A program made the translations under genes and the position numbers. Below the pieces are notes generated by a model that saw only the letters and a program-made list of their open reading frames with translations, had not been told where the DNA came from and made no database searches. A DNA stretch of 64,000 bases from Umezawaea endophytica. GTDB lineage: Bacteria; Actinomycetota; Actinomycetes; Mycobacteriales; Pseudonocardiaceae. Numbering within the stretch: the first letter of the stretch is position 1; every line of letters starts with the position of its first letter. Location of the stretch: NCBI RefSeq assembly GCF_025061645.1, contig NZ_JANYMP010000008.1, positions 270,959 to 334,958 of the forward strand. Reading direction: 5' to 3'. Shown here in pieces: positions 43,497 to 50,915 of this stretch.

Positions 43497-45542
43497 ATGG
43501 CGCGCTCAGGACCAGGCAGTCCGGACACCAACACGAACACCAATCCCGGCAGCACGCCGCCTGCGGCGCCACCGCCCCCTCCGCCGTCGGCGCCGACCGG
43601 CCCGACCGGGACCGCGGGCTTCTCGCTCGGCGAGTCGTCGATCGCGACGCTCCAGAAGCACGCCAACGACCTGGAATCCCGCTACGAAGGGGTTTCGGCG
43701 CAGTTGTCGTCGCAGACGCTGGCCTTCAACGCCCTCGGCATGTTCGGCATCCCGATGGCGGCCGCGGTGAACGGCTCCAACTCGAACTCGGTCGGCAAGG
43801 CCAAGGAGGCCGCGGCGACGATGGCCAAGGTCAACGACGGCCTGAAGGCGACCGCGGAGACGCACCACAAGACGGACCAGTTCATCGCCGACCAGTTCGC
43901 CAAGATCGTCCCGGACTCCGGCGCGAAGAACCCGAACGGCAGCCCCGGCCCGGCCCCGAAGCCGCAGACCCAGGACGGCCCGCAGGTGTCGAAGGTGGAC
44001 CCGGTGCCCGGCGCCCCGGCCGCACCGCCACCCGCCCCGCCGACCCAGGACGGCCCGCAGGTGTCCAAAGTGGACCCCGTGCCCGGTTCGCCCGCCGCTC
44101 CGCCGGTCGCTCCGCCGACCCCGGAAGGTCCGCAGGTGTCCAAGGTGGACCCGGTTCCCGGCTCCCCGGCCGCACCGCCGCCCGCCGCGCAGACCCCCGA
44201 CGGCCCACCGGTGTCGTCCTTCACCCCGCCCCCTGGCGCGACCGCAACGCCGCCACCCGCCTCGCCGTCGCCCACGGGTCCGCCGGTCTCGTCGTTCACC
44301 CCGCCGCCCGGCAACGCGGACACCACCACGACGACCGCCGCGACGCCCCCGCCCGCGCCGCCGATCACGCCGCCCCCGAACATCCCCGGCACGCCGGGCG
44401 CGATGCCGCCCCTGGCGCCCCCGCCCGTCGGTGCCATGCCGCCCATCGGCGCGGTGCCGGGCATGCCCAGCCCCAAGGGAAATCCCGCGCCGCCGGTCTC
44501 GAAGGACACCACCGTGTCCGCGGCACCGCCGTCCGGTCCCAAGCCCTCGTCGGTCCCGATCATGCCCGGCGCGCCCGGCGGCAAGGGGCCCGTCGCCCCG
44601 CCGGTCACGAAGGACACCACGGTGTCCGCCATGTGGCCGCCCGCCGGTCCTCGGCCGGGATCGGTCCCCAACGTGCCGGGCGTGGCCGGTCCACCCCAGG
44701 GCATCTTCTCGCCCACGCCGCCCGCGGCGGACTCGTTGCGCCCCATCGGGGACGCCAACCCGCCGTCGCCCAAGCCACCGGTGTCGCCGCCCGCGCCGCC
44801 CGTTGCCCCGCCGCCGCACTCGGGCGTCCCCGGCTTTAACCCGAAGGGCGACGCCGCGCCGCCGGTCGTCACGGGTGGTGCCGAGCCCGCTCCGCCGAAG
44901 GCGCCGTTCGTCCCGCCGGTGCCGGGGGAGTCCCCGACGCCACCGCCGGTCGCGCCGGTCAAGGCCCCGCCGAACATCCTCGACCTGCTCGACCCGAGGG
45001 GTTACCCCGGCGGCGCGAACCTGCCGGAGTCCGGAGGCCCCAAGGCCGACGGTGCCTGGCCCGCCACGACGATCGACGGCAAGCCGTGGGCCGACCTGTC
45101 GAGCCTCACGCCGGAGCAGAGCCAGAAGTGGATCGACAACCTGCGCAACATCCTGTCCACCAAGGAGGACGGCGCGTTCTTCTGGTCGGGCAGCGTGTAC
45201 GACTCCGACGGCAACCGGGTGTCGGTGATGAACGAGGCCGAGTACATGGGCAAGGCCGACGGTCGCAACACCCTCGAAGGCACGCTGGACGACAAGGCGA
45301 TCAAGCTGCCGGGGTGGGGCAACACCAGCCCCGAGGGGAAAGCGGTGTGGGACAGCGTGTCCGCCAGCCTGGCGCACGGCTCCAGCGGTGACGTCTACGT
45401 GCTGCTGGGCCCGGCCAGGCGCCCGGACAACGTGTTCCACATGACCGAGTTCCCGATCCTCCAGCAGAACCCGAACGTGAACCGGGTGATCGCGATCGAC
45501 GTGCAGACCAAGGAAGAGACCGTCATCTTCACCCGCCCCTGA
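43497..45542 (+). CDS. T7SS polymorphic toxin: EspC-like N-terminus, proline-rich repeats, CD38-like ADP-ribosyl cyclase/NADase domain
   Basis: 681 residues. Residues ~40-145 are an EspC-like helical domain (SSIATLQKHANDLESRYEGV, AFNALGMFGIPMAA), with HHKTD where the usual YxxxD lies. Residues ~150-500 are Pro-rich repeats (DGPQVSKVDPVPGSPAAPP recurring three times, then variants). The last ~170 residues form a globular domain in which W563 (FFWSG), E594 (NTLEGTL), W618 (VWDSVSASL) and E651 (FHMTEFPIL) line up in order and spacing with CD38 W125, E146, W189 and E226. I infer an ADP-ribosyl cyclase or NAD glycohydrolase toxin; an Asp equal to CD38 D155 is not evident. No immunity gene is identifiable next to it. 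Confidence 0.72.
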   Translation: MARSGPGSPDTNTNTNPGSTPPAAPPPPPPSAPTGPTGTAGFSLGESSIATLQKHANDLESRYEGVSAQLSSQTLAFNALGMFGIPMAAAVNGSNSNSVGKAKEAAATMAKVNDGLKATAETHHKTDQFIADQFAKIVPDSGAKNPNGSPGPAPKPQTQDGPQVSKVDPVPGAPAAPPPAPPTQDGPQVSKVDPVPGSPAAPPVAPPTPEGPQVSKVDPVPGSPAAPPPAAQTPDGPPVSSFTPPPGATATPPPASPSPTGPPVSSFTPPPGNADTTTTTAATPPPAPPITPPPNIPGTPGAMPPLAPPPVGAMPPIGAVPGMPSPKGNPAPPVSKDTTVSAAPPSGPKPSSVPIMPGAPGGKGPVAPPVTKDTTVSAMWPPAGPRPGSVPNVPGVAGPPQGIFSPTPPAADSLRPIGDANPPSPKPPVSPPAPPVAPPPHSGVPGFNPKGDAAPPVVTGGAEPAPPKAPFVPPVPGESPTPPPVAPVKAPPNILDLLDPRGYPGGANLPESGGPKADGAWPATTIDGKPWADLSSLTPEQSQKWIDNLRNILSTKEDGAFFWSGSVYDSDGNRVSVMNEAEYMGKADGRNTLEGTLDDKAIKLPGWGNTSPEGKAVWDSVSASLAHGSSGDVYVLLGPARRPDNVFHMTEFPILQQNPNVNRVIAIDVQTKEETVIFTRP

Positions 45543-45561
45543 CCGACCGGAGAGGTAAGAA

Positions 45562-46218
45562 GTGGACCCGCTGGGCCCGATTGACGCGAACCGGATGAAG
45601 AACGTGGATCCGGATCAGTGGATGAACGACATGCAGGCGAGGCTCGCCGACCTCAAGCAGAAGTCCGAGGACCTGGCGGAGAACCTCGCGACGGCCAGCG
45701 CCACCGTGACGTCGAACGACGGCGCGGTGAAGGTGACCATCGCGCCCACGGGGGCGTTGCAGAACCTGGAGCTGACCCAGCGGGCCGCGGGGATGAACCC
45801 CGGCAAGCTCACCGCGTCGATCATGGAGGCCGTCCGGAAGGGACAGCAGGCGGCGTCGGCGAAGATGATGGAGGCGTTCGCCCCCATGGGGACGGGCACC
45901 GAGTCGATGGACCTCGTGCGGAGCTACCTGCCGCCCGAGGAGGACGACGAGGACGAGTTCGAGGAGCGCGACCTCGAAGCCGTCGACGCGCTGGACGACC
46001 CGCCCCCGCCGCCGCCCCCGCCCGCGGCGCAGCAGCACCCCCAACAGCAGTTCTACCCGCCGCAGCACCAACAGCCCTACCCGCCGCGGCCCCCGATGCC
46101 GCCGCAACCGCCCGCGCACCAGCCGTTCCCGCCGCCACCGGCACAACCACCGCCACCCCCGGCGCGTCCCAACCGTGGGCAGCCCGACTTCGAGGAAGAC
46201 GAGAACCACCCGTGGTGA
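45562..46218 (+). CDS. YbaB/EbfC-like (EspL-like) protein, cassette 2
   Basis: 218 residues from GTG at 45562. Residues ~15-115 repeat the YbaB fold of the 41962 gene nearly word for word (DPDQWMNDMQARLADLKQKS, LAENLATASATV, GKLTASIMEAVRKGQQAAS). The tail is a longer Pro/Gln-rich region and ends FEEDENHPW like its paralogue. The conserved extreme C-terminus in both copies suggests a shared docking or recognition role. Confidence 0.8.
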   Translation: MDPLGPIDANRMKNVDPDQWMNDMQARLADLKQKSEDLAENLATASATVTSNDGAVKVTIAPTGALQNLELTQRAAGMNPGKLTASIMEAVRKGQQAASAKMMEAFAPMGTGTESMDLVRSYLPPEEDDEDEFEERDLEAVDALDDPPPPPPPPAAQQHPQQQFYPPQHQQPYPPRPPMPPQPPAHQPFPPPPAQPPPPPARPNRGQPDFEEDENHPW

Positions 46219-46261
46219 ACCCCGCGGGTGGACCACCAGCGCTCACCGAGAGAGGGCAGAC

Positions 46262-46564
46262 ATGGCCGCTGGCTACGAGGTAAAGCCGGACGACCTCGAC
46301 ACGTTCGCGACGAACTTGCAGGCGATCGTGGACAAGGTCGCGGAGTCGAAGACCGCCATCGACAACGTCGCGTTCCACCCGCTGGTCTGGGGCATCGTCG
46401 GTCAGGTGTGGACCTTCCACATCCGCCTCAACCAGCTCCCGGACGCCAAGGACGCCATCAGCAAGTACTCGACCTCCCTCGGCACCGCCAAGGAGAACAC
46501 CAAGTTGACGGCCCAGCAGTACCGGGACACCGATCAGACCATCTCAGAAGGGTTCAAGGGGTGA
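46262..46564 (+). CDS. EspC-like type VII secretion target protein
   Basis: 100 residues from ATG at 46262 after GAGAGGG. One helical hairpin: KPDDLDTFATNLQAIVDKVA and AKDAISKYSTSLGTAKENT, with VWG near residue 43 at the turn. C-terminal YRDTD (87-91) fits the YxxxD/E export signal. This matches the EspC/DUF2580 pattern. It is the free-standing counterpart of the N-terminal domain of the 43497 toxin and precedes the EspA-like effector by 3 bases, so the two probably form an exported pair. Confidence 0.75.
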   Translation: MAAGYEVKPDDLDTFATNLQAIVDKVAESKTAIDNVAFHPLVWGIVGQVWTFHIRLNQLPDAKDAISKYSTSLGTAKENTKLTAQQYRDTDQTISEGFKG

Positions 46565-46567
46565 GTA

Positions 46568-48409
46568 ATGGCTGACAAGATCCCCGGCCTCACGCTGACC
46601 CCTGGGTTCGGCGAAGGCACGGAGTGGACCGACGGCCTTTCCGGCGCGGGCATGGCGGACACCATCGCCGGCCTGGTCAAGGCCAGCAAGGACGGCAACG
46701 AGGCCGCGATGGCCGCGTACGGCGTGGGACTCGCGTTCGACGTCGTCGGCGCCGTCCTCAACCCGCTGGGCGCACTGCTCGGCGCGGGCGTCGGCTGGCT
46801 CATCGACCACCTGTACTTCCTCCGCGAGCCGCTCGACCTGCTCATGGGCGACAACATCGCGGTGCGGCAGGAAACCGCGAAGATCAAGGAAGACGCCGAC
46901 AAGTACAAGGACCTCGCCACGAACCACGTGGAGGCCCTGAAGAAGCTCGAGAGCTGGACCGGCGCGACCGCCGACGCGTTCAAGAAGAGCATGGCCCAGG
47001 TCTCCGACGAGCTCCTGGCGATCGGCCTCGGCATGAACGGCCTCGCCGAGATCATGTCCACGATGGGCGCGTGCCTGACCGCGTTCCGCTCGCTGGTGCG
47101 CGACATCATCGCCATGCTCATCGGCAACCTGATCGGTGGCGCCCTGGTCGCCGCCGGTCTGGCCCCGATCACGTTCGGCGCCTCGATCGTCGCGTTCGTC
47201 GGCGTCGCCGTGGCCACCGCGCTGGAGGCGGTCGGCCGCTGCCTGCGCCACATCACCAACCTCAAGTCCCTGTTCACGGCCAACAAGGCCGCGGCGGGCC
47301 AGCTCACCAAGGCGCTGGGCAAGGTCGGCGACGACGCGGGCCGCTTCGGCAAGGGCGGCGGCGCGGGCAAGCCGAACGACATCCCCATGGTGAACCTCCC
47401 GAACAGCAAGCCGCCGGACGTTCCCGGTGCCCCCGGCGGGAAGCCGCCGGACACGACGGTGCCTGCCGGTGCTCCGGTCAACAAGCCACCGGAGGTTCCG
47501 GGCGCGGGCGCACCGCCGCCCAAGCCGCCGGAGACGCCACCTGCTCCGCCGGTGAACAAGCCGCCGGAGATCCCCGGTGGCGGTACGCCGCCGCCGAAGC
47601 CGCCGGACACGACGGTTCCCGCCGGTGCTCCGGTGAACAAGCCGCCGGAGATCCCCGGCGGTGGCACGCCTCCGCCCAAGCCCCCGGAGACGCCACCCGC
47701 TCCGCCGGTGAACAAGCCGCCGGAGATCCCTGGCGGCGGTACGCCTCCGCCGAAGCCGCCGTCGACCCCGCCACCGGCCCCGCCGGTGAACAAGCCACCG
47801 GAGATCCCCGGTGGCGGCACCCCGCCGCCCAAGCCGCCGGACACGACGGTTCCCGCCGGTGCTCCGGTCAACAAGCCACCGGAGATCCCCGGCGGCGGCA
47901 CGCCACCGCCCAAGCCCCCGGACGGCACCACCACGCCCTCGGGCGCCCCGGTGTCGAAGCCACCGGAGATCCCCGGCGGCAGCACGCCCCCGCCGAAGCC
48001 CCCGGACCCGGCGCCCTCGGGCGGCCCGGTGACGAAGCCCCCTGCCACGCAGCCGCCCAAGTGGTCGATGCAGGACATCAAGGACTTCGCCACCAAGATC
48101 AAGAACGGCCGCAAGGACGGCATGGAGCAGCTAGGCAAGATCGGCGAGGGCAAGCTCCAGTCCAAGCTCACCGGTCCGCCGTACAACAAGACGCCGCAGG
48201 AGGCGGCCGACATCACCCGCTGGGTGAAGAACTTCGAGGAACTGGCGGCGCCAGGTGGCACCGTCAACATCGGTGGCAAGGCTTTCGCCACCGGCACCCT
48301 GCTCCACCTTGCCCACGAACTGTGGAAGGAAATGGCGCCCGACGTGGCCAGCAAGAAGGAGAACGAAGGCTTCATGGGTGACCTGAAGGACTACAACAAG
48401 AAGACGTAG
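46568..48409 (+). CDS. EspA-like WXG membrane protein with proline-rich repeats and C-terminal effector domain
   Basis: 613 residues. Residues 1-270 parallel the 42593 protein: NPLGALLGAGVGWLIDHLYF (65-84), WTG at 130-132 with ATADAFKKSM, hydrophobic region ~175-225. Residues ~278-500 are Pro-rich repeats with the unit PVNKPPEIPGGGTPPPKPP about eight times, alternating with DTTVPAGA or ETPPAP. Residues ~500-613 form a lysine-rich globular domain (WSMQDIKDFATKIKNGRKDG, AADITRWVKNFEELA, LLHLAHELWKEMAPD) that I do not recognise. By analogy to the 43497 gene it is the effector end. Confidence 0.72.
   Translation: MADKIPGLTLTPGFGEGTEWTDGLSGAGMADTIAGLVKASKDGNEAAMAAYGVGLAFDVVGAVLNPLGALLGAGVGWLIDHLYFLREPLDLLMGDNIAVRQETAKIKEDADKYKDLATNHVEALKKLESWTGATADAFKKSMAQVSDELLAIGLGMNGLAEIMSTMGACLTAFRSLVRDIIAMLIGNLIGGALVAAGLAPITFGASIVAFVGVAVATALEAVGRCLRHITNLKSLFTANKAAAGQLTKALGKVGDDAGRFGKGGGAGKPNDIPMVNLPNSKPPDVPGAPGGKPPDTTVPAGAPVNKPPEVPGAGAPPPKPPETPPAPPVNKPPEIPGGGTPPPKPPDTTVPAGAPVNKPPEIPGGGTPPPKPPETPPAPPVNKPPEIPGGGTPPPKPPSTPPPAPPVNKPPEIPGGGTPPPKPPDTTVPAGAPVNKPPEIPGGGTPPPKPPDGTTTPSGAPVSKPPEIPGGSTPPPKPPDPAPSGGPVTKPPATQPPKWSMQDIKDFATKIKNGRKDGMEQLGKIGEGKLQSKLTGPPYNKTPQEAADITRWVKNFEELAAPGGTVNIGGKAFATGTLLHLAHELWKEMAPDVASKKENEGFMGDLKDYNKKT
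47450..48020 (+). repeat. DNA-level tandem repeats inside the effector gene
   Basis: Repeated segments of ~75-90 bp encode CCGGAGATCCCCGGCGG-type units with synonymous differences at wobble positions, implying expansion by recombination followed by drift. Copy number could vary between strains. Confidence 0.75.
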
Positions 48410-48458
48410 TACCCGCACTTCCTGGCAGCCCGACCCCCAGCGGCCTGCCAGGGCCCCG

Positions 48459-48488
48459 AAGGCCCCAGGCACCACAGCCTGGGGCCTT
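48459..48488 (+). terminator. terminator of the T7SS operon
   Basis: Perfect 12-bp stem AAGGCCCCAGGC / GCCTGGGGCCTT with a 6-base loop, 50 bases past the last stop. TCCCTATTT follows rather than a T-run. Confidence 0.75.
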
Positions 48489-48490
48489 CC

Positions 48491-48781
48491 CTATTTGGGC
48501 CTGGTCACCACGAACACCGAGTACGTGTCCCCCAAATCAACCACCATGCTCTCCACCACCCCAAGACAACACGCAACACCACATCAGCCCACAACCACCA
48601 CCTCAACGATCTCCACCAGATCCCAAACCGACTCCACACCCCGCTCGACCGCGTCCACGAACTGCGTCGCCTCGACCTCCGCGACCACCGACACCGTTGA
48701 CGTGGACCGCCCCCATGCCCACCGATCCACGGCCCAGCCGCCCCAACCCCAGCCCCCGCCTGTCTGCCGCCAAGCGATCAC
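48491..48781 (-). pseudogene. possible degraded small gene with in-frame TGA
   Basis: On the minus strand a frame runs through FVDAVERGVESVWDLVEIVE to an in-frame TGA at about 48584, then continues in the same frame to LGDTYSVFVVTRPK and a TAG at 48491. Both halves look coding, with T/G-rich codons, but I recognise no family and the start is unclear. It could be a decayed ORF or chance in a skewed stretch. Confidence 0.25.
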
Positions 48782-48810
48782 GACACACCCTGCCTACCAT
48801 CGGTTTTCCG

Positions 48811-49305
48811 ATGCCCGAACAGGAGCCGATCGTGGTATTTCGCCGCAGCTTGGAATCCCGCGAGGCCAACATCGCCCGCGAGGTGTTCGGCGACGCACTG
48901 GACACCAGCGCACTACGCCTGTCAGAAGGCGGCCTACTGGGCAGCTTCGGCGTAGCCCGCACCCTGCCAACCCTCGTCACCTTCCCCAAGGGCATCCTCA
49001 CCACACCCCAACACCAGGCCAGGTACGAACGCTGGCTGGTACACGAACTGACCCACGCCTACCAGTACTAGCACGGACACAGCGTCCTCAGCCTGATACC
49101 AACCGCGCTGGCGGGCTTCTTCAGGAAGGGCCTATACGACTACGGCGGCCCAGAAGGCTTGTGGGGAAAAACCTTCACCGACTTCAACACCGAACAACAG
49201 GCCAACATCATCGCCGACTACTACTACCTGCACACGTACGAACCCCACCACGACCTATCGGCCTACGAGCCGTACATCACCCACGTGCGATCACAGCCAA
49301 CCTGA
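48811..49305 (+). pseudogene. HExxH metalloprotease-like protein interrupted by TAG
   Basis: Starting at ATG 48811 the frame encodes RRSLESREANIAREVFGDAL, then LVHELTHAYQY with an HELTH zinc motif, and meets TAG at 49069-49071. The same frame stays open for 77 more codons (HGHSVLSLIPTALAGFF, FTDFNTEQQANIIADYYYLH) to TGA at 49305. In related HELTH proteins the motif continues into a Trp/Gln-rich segment, so TGG or CAG to TAG is the likely change. Resembles the zinc proteins near contractile-injection and DUF4157-type families; assignment weak. Likely a nonsense pseudogene. Confidence 0.6.
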
Positions 49306-49360
49306 CCACCCGAACACGCCCCGTCACCGAGTCCACGACAGCGGCATACGGCTCACCCGC

Positions 49361-49533
49361 GAAAAGATCAAGCCCCGAGCACGTTGCCGCTGCTCAGGGC
49401 CTGATTCACCCGGCGAAAGGTGAGTGCCCCCGGCAGGATTCGAACCTGCGACACACGGTTTAGGAAGGCACATCGCACAAGCGGTCTTCCGTACCCCGTG
49501 ACCTGCGGTCGAGCGGCCTACGGGCCCTCCCGC
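49361..49533. repeat. direct repeat copy 1 (att region, 173 bp)
   Basis: Starts GAAAAGATCAAGCC and ends in CCCTCCCGC. It matches 52596-52768 along its whole length with scattered substitutions. It holds the tRNA-Arg 3' half (49425-49466) and, on the minus strand beyond it, a hairpin GCCCTGAGCA / TGCTCGGGGC followed by TTGATCTTTT that would terminate the tRNA transcript. I read it as the native chromosomal end left by the first integration. Confidence 0.75.
49425..49466 (-). other. tRNA-Arg 3' half (anticodon loop to acceptor), attachment site remnant
   Basis: On the minus strand the sequence runs TTCCTAAACC (anticodon CCT), then T-arm GCAGGTTCGAATCCTGC and acceptor GGGGGCA. The 5' half is absent: sequence diverges right after GGTTTAGGAA on the plus strand. 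So this is the displaced 3' end of a tRNA-Arg(CCU) gene split by integration, not a functional tRNA. Confidence 0.75.
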
Positions 49534-49956
49534 ACGACGAGCCGTTTCGTAATGGCTTCGCGTTGCGCGAACCGCTACTCCTAGGCCGTCGGCCCGACCA
49601 GAAGCCGCTCATGCAGGGCAGCGGCATCGGGTCAAGGTAAGCCTCCCAGGCTTGACGGGGTGCTGCTGGTGGTGTGGCCGTCCTGGTGAGTCGGGTGATC
49701 GCCTGCTACCCCTCGCAGGCCCTCGATCCCGAGCCTCTCTATCCCCCGTTGGCAAGGCGGCGAAGCCGTCGCGCAGTCGATCGCCATGACCCATTCCGCA
49801 GTGACAACGGACGCTCATAGGGAGCTACTGACGAACGGCCTCATGGGTCAACATGTCCTCGGTCGCCCGGCGCAGCGAGCGGATGCCGGGCGTGCCGGGA
49901 CGGATGTGGCCATGCTGCTGGCGCAAGCAGCCCGCATGCGCCGCCGGAGGCGCCCT

Positions 49957-50795
49957 TGACGCGCTGGCTACGAAGCTTGATGGCAAGTCCGCGGCTGCAA
50001 CCGTGTACTCGCGGAAGTGCGTGGTGCTGTTCAACCTGTTGGCGTTGGCAGTCGAAGGGGAGTTAATCCCGGACAACCCACTGAACCGGATCAAGCGCAA
50101 GGTCGCGAAGCTTGTGGCGCCGGTGGACCCGCGTGCGGTGGCCAATCGTCGGCAGATCGAGGAGCTGCTTACAGCTGTGTCGTATGCCGGGCGGAGGAAC
50201 GCGGATCGGGGCGCACATGTCAAAGCGTTCTTTACCACCTGCTACTACGCGGTGGCGCGGCCAGATGAAGGGCTTGGGCTCAAGCTGGACGACTGCACCC
50301 TTCCCGATAAAGGCTGGGGGTTGCTGATATTCAGTGAGTCTCGGCTGTCGGCGGGAAACGATGGACGGGTACTGGGGAGGTGCACGACCAACGCGGTGAA
50401 GTATCGGAGCGTGAAGGATGTGCGGCCTGTGCCGATTCCGCTTGTTCACGTGCGGCGGCTTCGAGACCACATCGACCGCTTCGGAGTGGCCTCAAATGGT
50501 CGACTGTTCTGGTCGCCGAACGGTGGAGTGGTGTCGTCCTTGACCTACTACTGAGTCCGGCGAGACGCCATGAGTTCGCACTGAACCCTGACGGGTGGCT
50601 TCGTCCCTCGCAGGGCGACCGTACGACCTGAGGCACACGGCCGTATCGCTTTGGCTCAACGGAGGTATCCCAGCGACAGAGATCGCGGTGGGCGCTGGGC
50701 ACTAGGTGGAGGTGCTTCTCAAGATCTATGCGAAGTGCATATATGGGTAACGAGAGATGATCAACAACCGCATCGAGGTGCTCAAGTCGATGTAA
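49957..50795 (+). pseudogene. tyrosine recombinase (integrase) remnant
   Basis: DALATKLDGKSAAATVYSRK through RPDEGLGLKLDDCTLPDKGWG is a close match to residues ~180-296 of the integrase at 63112, but the N-terminal third is missing and abuts left-end DNA. After LTYY the frame breaks; the C-terminal box RPYDLRHTAVSLWLNGG survives in another frame, then a TAG replaces the residue before VEVLLKIYAKCI, and a further stop follows. Truncated, frameshifted and nonsense-mutated, so inactive. Confidence 0.85.
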
Positions 50796-50915
50796 CGATC
50801 GTGTTTCGTTTCTGTATGACCCCCAAGGCATGATCGTACGACGCGGTGTAGTCTTAGCGGTCGTTTGTGTTCAATCGGTTTAATGCTGCCGCCTTGACGA
50901 AAGTGGTTGCCTTAG

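Larger units (their letters stand above)
49306..49956. other. 651-bp non-coding stretch at the left end of the mobile region
   Basis: Holds att copy 1 and then 49751-49955, which matches 53136-53397 (GGCAAGGCGGCGAAGCCGTC, GGATGCCGGGCGTGCCGGGA). That is, both tandem elements share the same left-end sequence. On the minus strand a short CRDGFAALP-type fragment occurs in both. No intact gene is seen. Confidence 0.6.

Noticed and set aside
47450-48020. CRISPR-like array
   Set aside because: The repeats lie inside an open reading frame, have codon-phase variation and no unique spacers; no cas genes are present. The 48-bp units at 33867 also lack spacers.
49069-49071. recoded UAG (readthrough or pyrrolysine)
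   Set aside because: No pyrrolysine genes or readthrough context are visible, and the surrounding region is decaying mobile DNA, so a nonsense mutation is simpler.
49425-49466. functional tRNA-Arg gene
   Set aside because: Only the anticodon loop to acceptor half is present; the D-arm and 5' acceptor strand are missing on both copies (49425 and 52660).
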